From VRUE01 sp963720805 (lineage in GTDB: Bacteria; Actinomycetota; Thermoleophilia; Solirubrobacterales; 70-9): DNA of 64,000 nucleotides. The stretch is from positions 62,001 to 126,000 of the forward strand of contig CAVRGT010000006.1 in NCBI GenBank assembly GCA_963720805.1. The letters run 5' to 3'. The stretch's first letter is position 1. Each line of letters begins with the position of its first letter. The position numbers were made by a program, and so were the translations under genes. This document shows positions 19,617-28,141 of the stretch, piece by piece. The notes beneath the pieces are model-generated. The model did not search any database and was not told the origin of the DNA. It saw nothing but the letters and a program-made list of their open reading frames with translations.

Positions 19617-21103
19617 TCGCTGTCCCTCCGCCGCAGTTGCAAAGCCTGGGCAACCTGCTCGCGGCCGATCGCCTCACTGTCGGCAAGGTCGGCAACCGTT
19701 CGAGCAAGGCGCAGGATGCGGTCGTGGGCACGCCCGCTGAGGCGACGGCGGGAGTAGGACTCGGCGAGCAAGGTGGCGGCGTCCTCCTCGAGCGCGCAAT
19801 CGCGAACCTCGGACGCGGTCATCTCGGCGTTGCTGCGACCGGCTCCGAGCCTGCCTTCCTGACGCTCGCGCGCGGCGATCACCCGCTCGCGAACGGCAGC
19901 GGAGGGCTCCCCTGCCGGCCCTCCAATCTCCTCGGCGCTGGGCTGGCGAATCGCGGCGAGCACGTCGATGCGATCGGCGAGGGCACCGCTCAGCCTGGCC
20001 TGGTACCGACGCACCGCGAGCGGCGCGCAGTTGCACTCCGGATCGCTCTCGCCGCGCCCACAGGGGCACGGATTGGAGGCGGCGACGAGCATGAAGCGGC
20101 AGGGCAGCTGCCGCCAGGCTCCGGCCCGGGCCACCGCGACCCAGCCACTCTCGAGCGGGGCCCGCAATGCCTCCAGGGTGTCGCGGCGAAACTCGCAGAG
20201 CTCATCCAGAAACAGCACTCCCCGATGGGACAGAGTCGCCTCTCCCGGGCCGGGCGGGTTGCCACCGCCGATCAAGCCCGCCGGGCTGATCGTGTGATGG
20301 GGAGAGCGAAACGGCCGTCCGCTTGGGCCAGCGTCGCCAAGCCTGCCGCAGACGCTGGCGATCCGCGCAACCTCGAGCGCCTCGCCGGTCGCCAGCGGCG
20401 GCAGGATCGAGGGCAGGCGACTCGCCGCCAGCGACTTGCCCGCTCCGGGCGGACCGACCATCAGCATGCTGTGCCCACCCGCGGCCGCGACCTCGAGCGC
20501 GTAGCGCAGGTGGCGCTGACCGCGCAGGTCGGCAAGGTCCGGCATTGCCCCTCCCTCGCGTTCGAGTGACATCGCCTGCGGTCGCGGCGGCAGCCACTCA
20601 CCGGCGGCAAGTGCCGCGACCTGAGCAAGGCTCTCGAGGCAAATCACTTCGAGGTCCTCGACCAGGGCCGCCTCGGCACCGTTCTCCGCCGGCACGACGA
20701 TCGCCTCGCAGCCATGCTCGCGCGCCGCCTCGGCGATCGCCAGCACGCCGGGCACGGGTCGCACCGAGCCGTCGAGGGCAAGCTCGCCCACCATCGCGAT
20801 CGAGCCGCGCTCGAGCTCGAGCTGCCCCGATGCGGTGAGCAGGGCAACCGAGATCGCCAGGTCGAGGCCCGGCCCCGCCTTGCGCAGGCTGGCCGGGGCG
20901 AGGTTGGCGACGATGCGCCGCAGCGGGAACTCGAAACCGCAGTTGACCAGCGCCGCCCGCACCCGCTCGCGCGCCTCGCGCACCGCCGCGTCGGGCAGGC
21001 CGACAACCGAGAAGGCGGGCAGGCCGCGGTGGACGTCGACCTCGACCCGCACCGGTCGCGCCGAGATGCCGTCGAGGGTGAAGGTCTGCGCAGTTGCGAG
21101 CAT
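19613..21103 (-). CDS. comM: ComM/YifB-type Mg-chelatase-like AAA+ ATPase
   Basis: 496 residues from ATG 21103 (MLATAQTFTLDG), preferred to the longer start at 21145. The N-terminal Lon-protease-like domain starts PVRVEVDVHRGLPAFSVVGLPDAAVREARERV. The AAA+ core has Walker A GPPGAGKSLAA, GVLFLDELCEF as Walker B, and the C-terminal Mg_chelatase_C (GRAHDRILRLARTVADL). ComM is a helicase that promotes branch migration during transformation. A zinc-like cluster CPCGRGESDPECNC is present, as in the family. It is coupled to dprA by a 4-bp overlap. Confidence 0.92.
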   Translation of the reverse strand: MLATAQTFTLDGISARPVRVEVDVHRGLPAFSVVGLPDAAVREARERVRAALVNCGFEFPLRRIVANLAPASLRKAGPGLDLAISVALLTASGQLELERGSIAMVGELALDGSVRPVPGVLAIAEAAREHGCEAIVVPAENGAEAALVEDLEVICLESLAQVAALAAGEWLPPRPQAMSLEREGGAMPDLADLRGQRHLRYALEVAAAGGHSMLMVGPPGAGKSLAASRLPSILPPLATGEALEVARIASVCGRLGDAGPSGRPFRSPHHTISPAGLIGGGNPPGPGEATLSHRGVLFLDELCEFRRDTLEALRAPLESGWVAVARAGAWRQLPCRFMLVAASNPCPCGRGESDPECNCAPLAVRRYQARLSGALADRIDVLAAIRQPSAEEIGGPAGEPSAAVRERVIAARERQEGRLGAGRSNAEMTASEVRDCALEEDAATLLAESYSRRRLSGRAHDRILRLARTVADLADSEAIGREQVAQALQLRRRDSE

Positions 21104-21228
21104 GGCGACGACGCTAGGGAGGTAAATCCGACGCGTGGTGCGCACTCTGTGCCGCGTCTGTCATTTCGCTCGCGCCGAAGCCGCAACCGGGAGCTGCGCC
21201 CTCGGATTCGCCCCTATCGTCGGCCGCG

Positions 21229-21606
21229 ATGACCGTTCAGCGACAGCGCCTCGGACGCACAGCGGAGGACCTCGTGGCGGCCCGCCTCGTGGCCACCCAC
21301 TGGGAGATCCTCGAGCGCAACGCCCGCACCCGCCACGGCGAGCTCGACATCGTCGCGCTCGACGGCCGCACCCTCGTCTTCGTCGAGGTCAAGGCCGGCC
21401 GCGAGGGTTCGGCCTTCGGCCCCGAGCGCCCCGTCCACGCCGTCGACCGCCGCAAGCAGCAGCGCATCCGCCGCCTCGCCACCGCCTGGCTGGGCGAGCG
21501 CCGCGGCCTCCCCTACTACGCTGAGATCCGCTTCGACGCCGTCGGCGTCAGCTTCGACCGCGCCGACCGCGCGATCGACGTCGAGCACATCCGCGGCGCG
21601 TTTTAG
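21229..21606 (+). CDS. YraN family (UPF0102) endonuclease-like protein
   Basis: 125 residues. The restriction-endonuclease-like fold is marked by GRTAEDLVAARLVATHWEIL, RTRHGELDIVALDG (E and D of the active-site pattern), LVFVEVKAGREG (ExK) and AVDRRKQQRIRRLA. The cellular role of YraN is poorly known. In most Actinobacteria it precedes comM on the same strand; here it is turned round and points away from comM, next to the remnant methyltransferase gene, which marks a local rearrangement. Confidence 0.9.
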   Translation: MTVQRQRLGRTAEDLVAARLVATHWEILERNARTRHGELDIVALDGRTLVFVEVKAGREGSAFGPERPVHAVDRRKQQRIRRLATAWLGERRGLPYYAEIRFDAVGVSFDRADRAIDVEHIRGAF

Positions 21607-21628
21607 ACGCTCGGAAATCCCAAGTCGT

Positions 21629-22051
21629 TCATCCAAATGGGTTGTAGGCGGCGCCTTCGACGACCTCGCCGTGAAGCACGGCGAGTCGTGCCTTTGCCTC
21701 CAGCGGATCGTCGGCAACCGCAGCAGACCACCCATAGGCCCGGGCGACAGTTTCGTCGAGCGAGCGATGAAGGTCATTTAGCTCCGACCAGGCACCTTCA
21801 TCCGCCTGGTTGTAGAGCTTGGTGAGCCCGACCTCGTTCTCAACGCAGATCGCCTGACGGCACTCGATCAGCCGCTTCGCAATATCGCCGATCTCCTCGC
21901 GGACGCGGTCATCGGAGAGTCGCTGCCCGTAGCAAGCGAAAAGCTCGGTGAGAAACGTCTGGGCCTCGCCACGCTCGTACCCGTCACGTACGCTCCAACG
22001 CGCGACGAACCGAGTCAGGTTCGCCCGAATCTCCTCGCCTGTGGGCGGCAT
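21629..22051 (-). pseudogene. Remnant of an MmeI-like (type IIL) DNA methyltransferase: N- and C-terminal ends fused
   Basis: 140 residues. The first 45 (ANLTRFVARWS ... ERGEAQTFLTELFACYGQ) match the start of MmeI-type or class I DNA methyltransferase proteins, which normally run to 900 residues or more. The rest, VGLTKLYNQADEGAW ... LDETVARAYGWSA ... LEAKARLAVLHGEVVEGAAYNPF, resembles their extreme C-terminus. The nuclease, SAM-binding and target-recognition parts are absent. I read this as an internal deletion that kept the frame. It cannot methylate or cut DNA. It lies between inverted yraN and a small unknown gene, at a spot where the backbone has been rearranged. Confidence 0.65.
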
Positions 22052-22061
22052 CGTACGCCGA

Positions 22062-22397
22062 CTACGAAGCCAGGCGCTGCTGCTCGCCCTGAGAGCTTGA
22101 AGGCGCCTGCCAGTAGACCGATTTCATCAGCCGGGCATGGTCGGCCCGCACGGCACCAGCGGCGGTTTCAAGCGCGGCGACCAGGTGCGGGGACGCGTCG
22201 TCCTTCTTCAACTCTTCAGCGGCTTCAGACAAACGGCGGGCAGCATCTTCGACATGGAGCATCGCTCCCTCGACCTGGCGGAAGTGCCCTTCCTCGCGCG
22301 CTTGCTGTGCAACGGTCACCGCAAGCAGCCTAAGGGCGTCGGCGGACGGGTGTGGCACATAGACCCGCAAAGTAGGAGAACGAATCGAACAAGGCAC
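22062..22397 (-). CDS. Hypothetical helical protein
   Basis: 111 residues from a GTG at 22397; start uncertain, with a TTG 8 codons in. The product is mostly alpha-helical (AQQAREEGHFRQVEGAML, EDAARRLSEAAEELKKDD, ALETAAGAVRADHARLM) with no membrane segment or recognised domain. It lies 6 bp after rnhB and 10 bp before the methyltransferase remnant, so it may belong to the same lost restriction-modification locus. Function unknown. Confidence 0.45.
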   Translation of the reverse strand: MPCSIRSPTLRVYVPHPSADALRLLAVTVAQQAREEGHFRQVEGAMLHVEDAARRLSEAAEELKKDDASPHLVAALETAAGAVRADHARLMKSVYWQAPSSSQGEQQRLAS

Positions 22398-22403
22398 GGG
22401 CGC

Positions 22404-23132
22404 TCATTGCTTCAACCGGCCAAACTCGAGTTGGCTATACGCAACCGATTGGAAGGAGCGGCGGTGCAGTGGCGAGATGCCGATGCGTTCGATCGCCTCG
22501 CGATGCTCCGGGGTCGAGTAGCCGACGTGCTCCTCGAAGCCCCAGCCAGGGTGTTGGGCGGCGGCGAGCTGCATGTAGCGGTCGCGGGTGACCTTGGCGA
22601 TCACCGAGGCGGCGGCGATCGCCGCGCTGGTGCCGTCGCCTTCGATCACGGCCCGGTGCGGGACGTTGCAATCGCGCAGCGAGAAGCCGTCGACGAGGCA
22701 GGTCGCGGCGGCGTCCGGTCGCAAACGTTCGAGCGCGTTGGAGAGCGCTTCGATGTTGGTCACGTGCAGGCCGCGCTCGTCGATGCCGCGGGCGGAGCGC
22801 ACGATGACGCTGACCCGCTCGGCGGCCCGCAGCACGCAGGGGAAGAGCTCGGCCCGCTTCTCGGCCTGCACCTGCTTGGAGTCGTGCAGGCCGGCGAGGG
22901 CGCGGCGATCGGCATGGGAGAGCGTCTCGTAGTCGATCAGCACCGCGGCGGCAACCAGCGGACCGGCGAGACAGCCGCGGCCGGCCTCATCGGCGCCGGC
23001 AACCCAACGGCTGTCGAGACCACGATCGAAGGCGAAGAGGCGACGGGTACGCGCCAGGCGACGCTCATGGAGCTTGCCCTTCGAGGCAGGCTTAGAGGGT
23101 GCCGATGCGATCGGGAGGCCAGTAGGTGGCAA
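22404..23132 (-). CDS. rnhB: Ribonuclease HII
   Basis: Removes ribonucleotides from DNA. Motifs: VAGADEAGRGCLAGPLVAAA (catalytic DEAGRG), GLHDSKQVQAEKRAEL, VDGFSL (Asp), DGTSAAIAAASVIAKVTRD (Asp and the SVIAK block) and GYSTPEHREAI. The start is unclear: TTG 23132 gives 242 residues, an ATG at 23198 gives 264 with a non-conserved head. Either start lies inside the 3' end of lepB, so the two genes overlap by about 40 bp or more and are coupled. Confidence 0.93.
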   Translation of the reverse strand: MPPTGLPIASAPSKPASKGKLHERRLARTRRLFAFDRGLDSRWVAGADEAGRGCLAGPLVAAAVLIDYETLSHADRRALAGLHDSKQVQAEKRAELFPCVLRAAERVSVIVRSARGIDERGLHVTNIEALSNALERLRPDAAATCLVDGFSLRDCNVPHRAVIEGDGTSAAIAAASVIAKVTRDRYMQLAAAQHPGWGFEEHVGYSTPEHREAIERIGISPLHRRSFQSVAYSQLEFGRLKQ

Positions 23133-23730
23133 AGGCCTTGCCGATGATCCATCCCCGTGGGACGGGACCCCAGAAGCGGCTGTCGTCGCTTTCTCCACGG
23201 TTGTCGCCCATCATGAAGTAATAGCCGGGTGGAACCTTGATCGGCTTGGGCAAAGTGCAGGAAGGGGCGGCGCCGCAGGGCCTGATGTAGGACTCTTCGG
23301 TCTTCTCGACGCCGTTGACGACGGGGTGGCCGTTGCGGACGCTGAGCGTGTCGCCGGGCCCGGCGACGATCCGCTTGATGAAGTTTTGGCTGGACTCCGC
23401 CGGCGTCGGCTTCGGACAGGGCATGCCGACTTCGACCGGCTCCTGGCCTTTGACCGTGACCCCGCATTCGGTGCCGGTGTCGGCCCCCTTGGGCGGGTGG
23501 AAGACGACGATGTCGCCCGGCTTGGGATCGGTGAAGTGGTAGAGAAAGCGGTTGACGAGAACCCGCTGGCCGACGTCCAGGGTCGGTTCCATCGACTGCG
23601 AGGGGATCTGGTAGGGCTTGATCAGCCAAGCCTGGATCGCCAGCGCCAGCCCCAGGGCCAGCGCAACGATGACGACCAGCTCTACGAACCCGCCGCCACG
23701 ACTTTTCGGCTTCGGAATCGAGAGTTTCAG
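23092..23730 (-). CDS. lepB: Signal peptidase I
   Basis: About 212 residues. One membrane segment (VELVVIVALALGLALAIQAW) precedes SQSMEPT with the catalytic Ser. The Lys is in NFIKRIVAGPGD; the box GYYFMMGDNRGESDDSR is also typical. It cleaves signal peptides on the outer membrane face. No ATG, GTG or TTG lies in frame upstream of the membrane segment; the best candidate is a CTG at 23730 whose TG is the start of the rplS TGA, with GGCGGGG about 8 bases before. An ATG at 23592 would lose the anchor and is unlikely. Confidence 0.88.
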   Translation of the reverse strand: MKLSIPKPKSRGGGFVELVVIVALALGLALAIQAWLIKPYQIPSQSMEPTLDVGQRVLVNRFLYHFTDPKPGDIVVFHPPKGADTGTECGVTVKGQEPVEVGMPCPKPTPAESSQNFIKRIVAGPGDTLSVRNGHPVVNGVEKTEESYIRPCGAAPSCTLPKPIKVPPGYYFMMGDNRGESDDSRFWGPVPRGWIIGKAFATYWPPDRIGTL

Positions 23731-24476
23731 GCCGAGTCCCCGCCGGAGTCGTCGGACTTCTCATCCGGCGACTCATCCTCGGCATCCTCAGCCGCGGCGT
23801 TGTCCTCAGTCTCCCCCGCCTCAGGCGCCTCAGCGTCTGTCTCTGCCGCTGTCTCACTCGAAGTCTCAGCTACTGGCTCGTCGGTCGCTTCTGCGGCGGC
23901 CTCCGGCTCGCTCTCCTCGGACGCCTCGGGGGCGTCGTCAGATGCAGGCGCCTCGTCTGCGGGTGGCGTGGAGGTGGGCTCCTCGCCCGCAGCTTGCGAG
24001 GACGAGGAGTCCTCCTCCGCGACAGGACCCGCAGCCTGGGCGTCTTCTTCTGCCTGACTCAGGCCCTCTGCATCCACCGCTTCGGGCTCCTCCGCCGCCG
24101 TCGGCGCCGAGATCAGCTCCTCGTCGATGCCCCAGCGGCGCTCGGCGACGCGAGCCGCCTTGCCGATGCGACCGCGCAGGTAGTAGAGCTTGGCCCGCCG
24201 CACGTCGCCGCGAGCGGCGATCTCTAGTTTTTCGATCTTCGGCGAGTGCAGCGGGAAGGTCCGCTCGACGCCGACGCCGAAGGACTGCTTGCGCACGGTG
24301 AAGGTCTCGCGCACTCCCGAACCCTGACGCCGCAGGACGATTCCCTCGAAGACCTGGGTGCGGCGGCGGGTGCCCTCGACGACCTGGAAGTGCACGCGGA
24401 CGCGATCGCCTGGATCGAAGGAAGGGAGACCCTTCCTCAGCTGACCGCGCTCGATGTCGTCAATGACGCTGCTCAT
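23727..24476 (-). CDS. rplS: Ribosomal protein L19 with long acidic C-terminal tail
   Basis: 249 residues, about twice the usual 115-120. Residues 1-118 are a standard L19: FDPGDRVRVHFQVVEG, RTQVFEGIVLRRQGSGVRETFTVRK, VERTFPLHSPKIEKLEI, RRAKLYYLRGRIGKAAR. Residues about 119-249 are a low-complexity tail of Glu, Asp, Ala and Ser with almost no basic residues. The frame has no break, so the tail belongs to the gene. It is last in the rpsP-khpA-trmD-rplS group; the stop overlaps the lepB start. Confidence 0.93.
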   Translation of the reverse strand: MSSVIDDIERGQLRKGLPSFDPGDRVRVHFQVVEGTRRRTQVFEGIVLRRQGSGVRETFTVRKQSFGVGVERTFPLHSPKIEKLEIAARGDVRRAKLYYLRGRIGKAARVAERRWGIDEELISAPTAAEEPEAVDAEGLSQAEEDAQAAGPVAEEDSSSSQAAGEEPTSTPPADEAPASDDAPEASEESEPEAAAEATDEPVAETSSETAAETDAEAPEAGETEDNAAAEDAEDESPDEKSDDSGGDSA

Positions 24477-24530
24477 GCGAAAAAAGACCGCCGGGCCCGG
24501 ACCGGGCGCCGCGCGGTGGCGGAATGGTAG

Positions 24531-25208
24531 CTACTCCGGGTTTTTTTCGGACTGCTCGGCCCGGGCCCGGCTCTGCTCCAGGCGCCAGAGCCGCACCCGC
24601 TCGTGGTCGCCGGAGAGCAGCACGTCGGGCACGTCCCAGCCCCGGTACTGGGCCGGGCGTGTGTAGTGCGGGTACTCGGGCATCCCCTCGAGCGCCTGGC
24701 TGAAGGACTCCTCGACGGCGCTTTGCTCGTGGCCGAGCGCCCCGGGCAGCTTGCGCATCACCACGTCGGCGAGCACCATCGCCGGCAGCTCGCCGCCCGC
24801 CAGCACGTAGCGGCCGATCGAGACCTCGTCGTCGGCGAAGTGCTGGTGCACGCGGTCGTCGAAGCCCTCGTATCGCCCGCAGAGCAACGCCACGTGGGGC
24901 TCCCGGGTCAGCTCGTCGGCAAGCTCGTCGTCGAGCAGTCGCCCGGTCGGGGAGAGCAAGACCGTGCGGGGCTTTTCCCCATGCGGGTAGGCCGCCTGCA
25001 GCGCCGCATCGACCACATCGACCCGCAGCACCATCCCCGCACCCCCACCGTAGGGCGAGTCGTCAACCTGGCCGGCGCTGAGCGGGGTCGTGTCGCGGTA
25101 GTTGAGCAGTCGCAACTCACTGCCTTCGCCCAGCGCGTTCTGAACCGAGCGCTGCGACTGGAACCAGTCGAAGGCCTCGGGAAAGAGCGTGAAGATGTCG
25201 AGCTTCAA
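24531..25208 (-). CDS. trmD: tRNA (guanine37-N1)-methyltransferase
   Basis: 225 residues, TTG start overlapping the KH-protein stop (TTGA). Adds a methyl group to G37 of tRNAs reading CNN codons. SPOUT knot motifs: DIFTLFPEAF, DDSPYGGGAGMVL, LLSPTGR, LLCGRYEGFDDRV, SIGRYVLAGGELPAM and the C-terminal YTRPAQYRG. rimM, which usually comes just before trmD, is missing here. Confidence 0.95.
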   Translation of the reverse strand: MKLDIFTLFPEAFDWFQSQRSVQNALGEGSELRLLNYRDTTPLSAGQVDDSPYGGGAGMVLRVDVVDAALQAAYPHGEKPRTVLLSPTGRLLDDELADELTREPHVALLCGRYEGFDDRVHQHFADDEVSIGRYVLAGGELPAMVLADVVMRKLPGALGHEQSAVEESFSQALEGMPEYPHYTRPAQYRGWDVPDVLLSGDHERVRLWRLEQSRARAEQSEKNPE

Positions 25209-25435
25209 TCGAGGATGTCGACGATGACGCGTCGATCGAGCCGCACCGCGGCGGCCTTGGCGATCGTCCGGATCGCGTTGGCGACCCGACCGCCCTTGCC
25301 GATCACGCGGCCGAGGTCGTCCTCGGCGACGCTGATCTCGTAGACGAGGTCGCCTTCCTCTTCGAGCTCCTCGACGACGACGGCGCTCGGGTCCTCGACC
25401 AGCGAGCGGACCAGGAACTCCAGCAGCTCGGTCAC
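25205..25435 (-). CDS. khpA: KH-domain RNA-binding protein (KhpA family)
   Basis: 76 residues from GTG 25435. Single type II KH domain with the GxxG loop in VIGKGGRVANAIRTI. KhpA binds RNA, often with KhpB. It sits between rpsP and trmD, its usual place, 7 bp after rpsP and overlapping the trmD start by 4 bp. A longer in-frame extension through rpsP exists but has no protein character. Confidence 0.93.
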   Translation of the reverse strand: MTELLEFLVRSLVEDPSAVVVEELEEEGDLVYEISVAEDDLGRVIGKGGRVANAIRTIAKAAAVRLDRRVIVDILD

Positions 25436-25442
25436 GTCAGGC

Positions 25443-25697
25443 TCAGCTACCGGAGGCGGGAATGCCCTTGGTGCGCAGCAGCGTGGCGACGGTCTCCGAG
25501 GGCTGGGCACCGTGCTCGAGCCAGTGGCGGGCGCGGGTCTCGTCGAGCTCGATCGTCGAAGGCTCGGTCTGCGGGTTGTACTGCCCGATCGTCTCGATCG
25601 TGCGCCCGTCACGCGGCGAGCGCTTGTCGGCGACGACGATCCGCCAGATCGGGTTCTTCTTGGACCCGACTCGTCTGAGTCTGATTCGGACTGCCAT
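25443..25697 (-). CDS. rpsP: Ribosomal protein S16
   Basis: 84 residues. Starts MAVRIRLRRVGSKKNP and continues with RIVVADKRSPRDGR.IETIGQYNP, the family signature; the end (ARHWLEHGAQPSETVATLLRTKG) is also typical. Part of the 30S subunit. First gene of the ribosomal/tRNA-modification group here, 13 bp after the ffh stop. Confidence 0.96.
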   Translation of the reverse strand: MAVRIRLRRVGSKKNPIWRIVVADKRSPRDGRTIETIGQYNPQTEPSTIELDETRARHWLEHGAQPSETVATLLRTKGIPASGS

Positions 25698-25710
25698 AGG
25701 GCGCGGAAGG

Positions 25711-27078
<1,368 letters not shown>

Positions 27079-27139
27079 TGCCGCTGAGGTTAAGGGGTGA
27101 GTTCCTGGTTAGTCGCGATATACGCGAAGAAAGAGGAAG

Positions 27140-28141
27140 TCAGCCCTCGACTAGGAGGGCGTTGGCGAAGTCGGTGGGGTCGAAGGGGCGGAGGTCCTGG
27201 AGGGTCTCGCCGGTGCCGATCAGCTTCACTGGGATGCCTAGCTCGTCGGCGATGGCGAGGACGATGCCGCCCTTGGCGGTGCCGTCCAGCTTGGTCAGGA
27301 CGACGCCGTCGACCTCGGCGGCCTCGGCGAAGATCTTGGCCTGGCGCAGGCCGTTCTGACCGGTGGTCGCGTCGATCGAGAGCAGCGTCTCGTGCGGGGC
27401 GCCGGGCATCTGCTTGGCGATCACCCGCCGCACCTTGGCCAGCTCCTCCATCAGGTTGGTCTGGGTGTGCAGCCGGCCGGCGGTGTCGACAATGACCACG
27501 TCGGCATTGCGGGCGCGGGCGGCTTCGACCGCGTCGAAGGCGACCGCGCCGGGGTCGGCGCCCTCCTCGGCGCGGATGAGCTCGGCGCCGGCTCGGTCGG
27601 CCCACTCCGCGAGCTGCTCCGCTGCGGCAGCACGGTAGGTGTCCCCGGCAGCAAGGACAACCGAGAGCCCAAATTCCTTCGACAGGTGCCAGGCGATCTT
27701 GCCGATCGTCGTCGTCTTGCCGGTGCCGTTGACCCCGACCATCAGCAGCACCGCCGGCTCGCCGCTGAGGTCGATCGGCGCCCGCGCCGTGGCGGCGACC
27801 TCGGCGAGGATCTCGATCAGCCGCGCCTGCACAGCCTCGCCGTCGGCGGGCACGGTTCCGGCCTCGACCTCGTGCTCGAGCCGCTCGACCACCTTGGCCG
27901 TGGTCGGCGCCCCGGTGTCGGCGAGAATCAGCGCCTCCTCGAGCCGCTCCCAGGTCTCCCCGTCGATGCGCTCGAAGAAGCTGGAGGAGAGCTCCTCGGC
28001 GAGCGCTTTGCGGCTCTTGGAGAGGCTCTGGCGCAGGCGCTTGAAGACGCCGCGGCGCTGCGTCTCGTCTTCAGCCTCGGACGAAGCCGTTGGGGCCGCG
28101 CGCTGCCCCAGGTCGAGGATCTCCTGCCAACTCGTCGCCAT
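27140..28141 (-). CDS. ftsY: Signal recognition particle receptor FtsY
   Basis: 333 residues. NG GTPase: GVNGTGKTTTIGKIAWHL, VVLAAGDTYRAAAAEQL, VIVDTAGRLHTQ, LTKLDGTAKGGI and the C-terminal GTGETLQDLRPFDP. The acidic A domain is short (about 30 residues), as in many Actinobacteria. The start lies 71 bp inside the 3' end of the acyltransferase gene, an unusually long same-strand overlap. Confidence 0.96.
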   Translation of the reverse strand: MATSWQEILDLGQRAAPTASSEAEDETQRRGVFKRLRQSLSKSRKALAEELSSSFFERIDGETWERLEEALILADTGAPTTAKVVERLEHEVEAGTVPADGEAVQARLIEILAEVAATARAPIDLSGEPAVLLMVGVNGTGKTTTIGKIAWHLSKEFGLSVVLAAGDTYRAAAAEQLAEWADRAGAELIRAEEGADPGAVAFDAVEAARARNADVVIVDTAGRLHTQTNLMEELAKVRRVIAKQMPGAPHETLLSIDATTGQNGLRQAKIFAEAAEVDGVVLTKLDGTAKGGIVLAIADELGIPVKLIGTGETLQDLRPFDPTDFANALLVEG

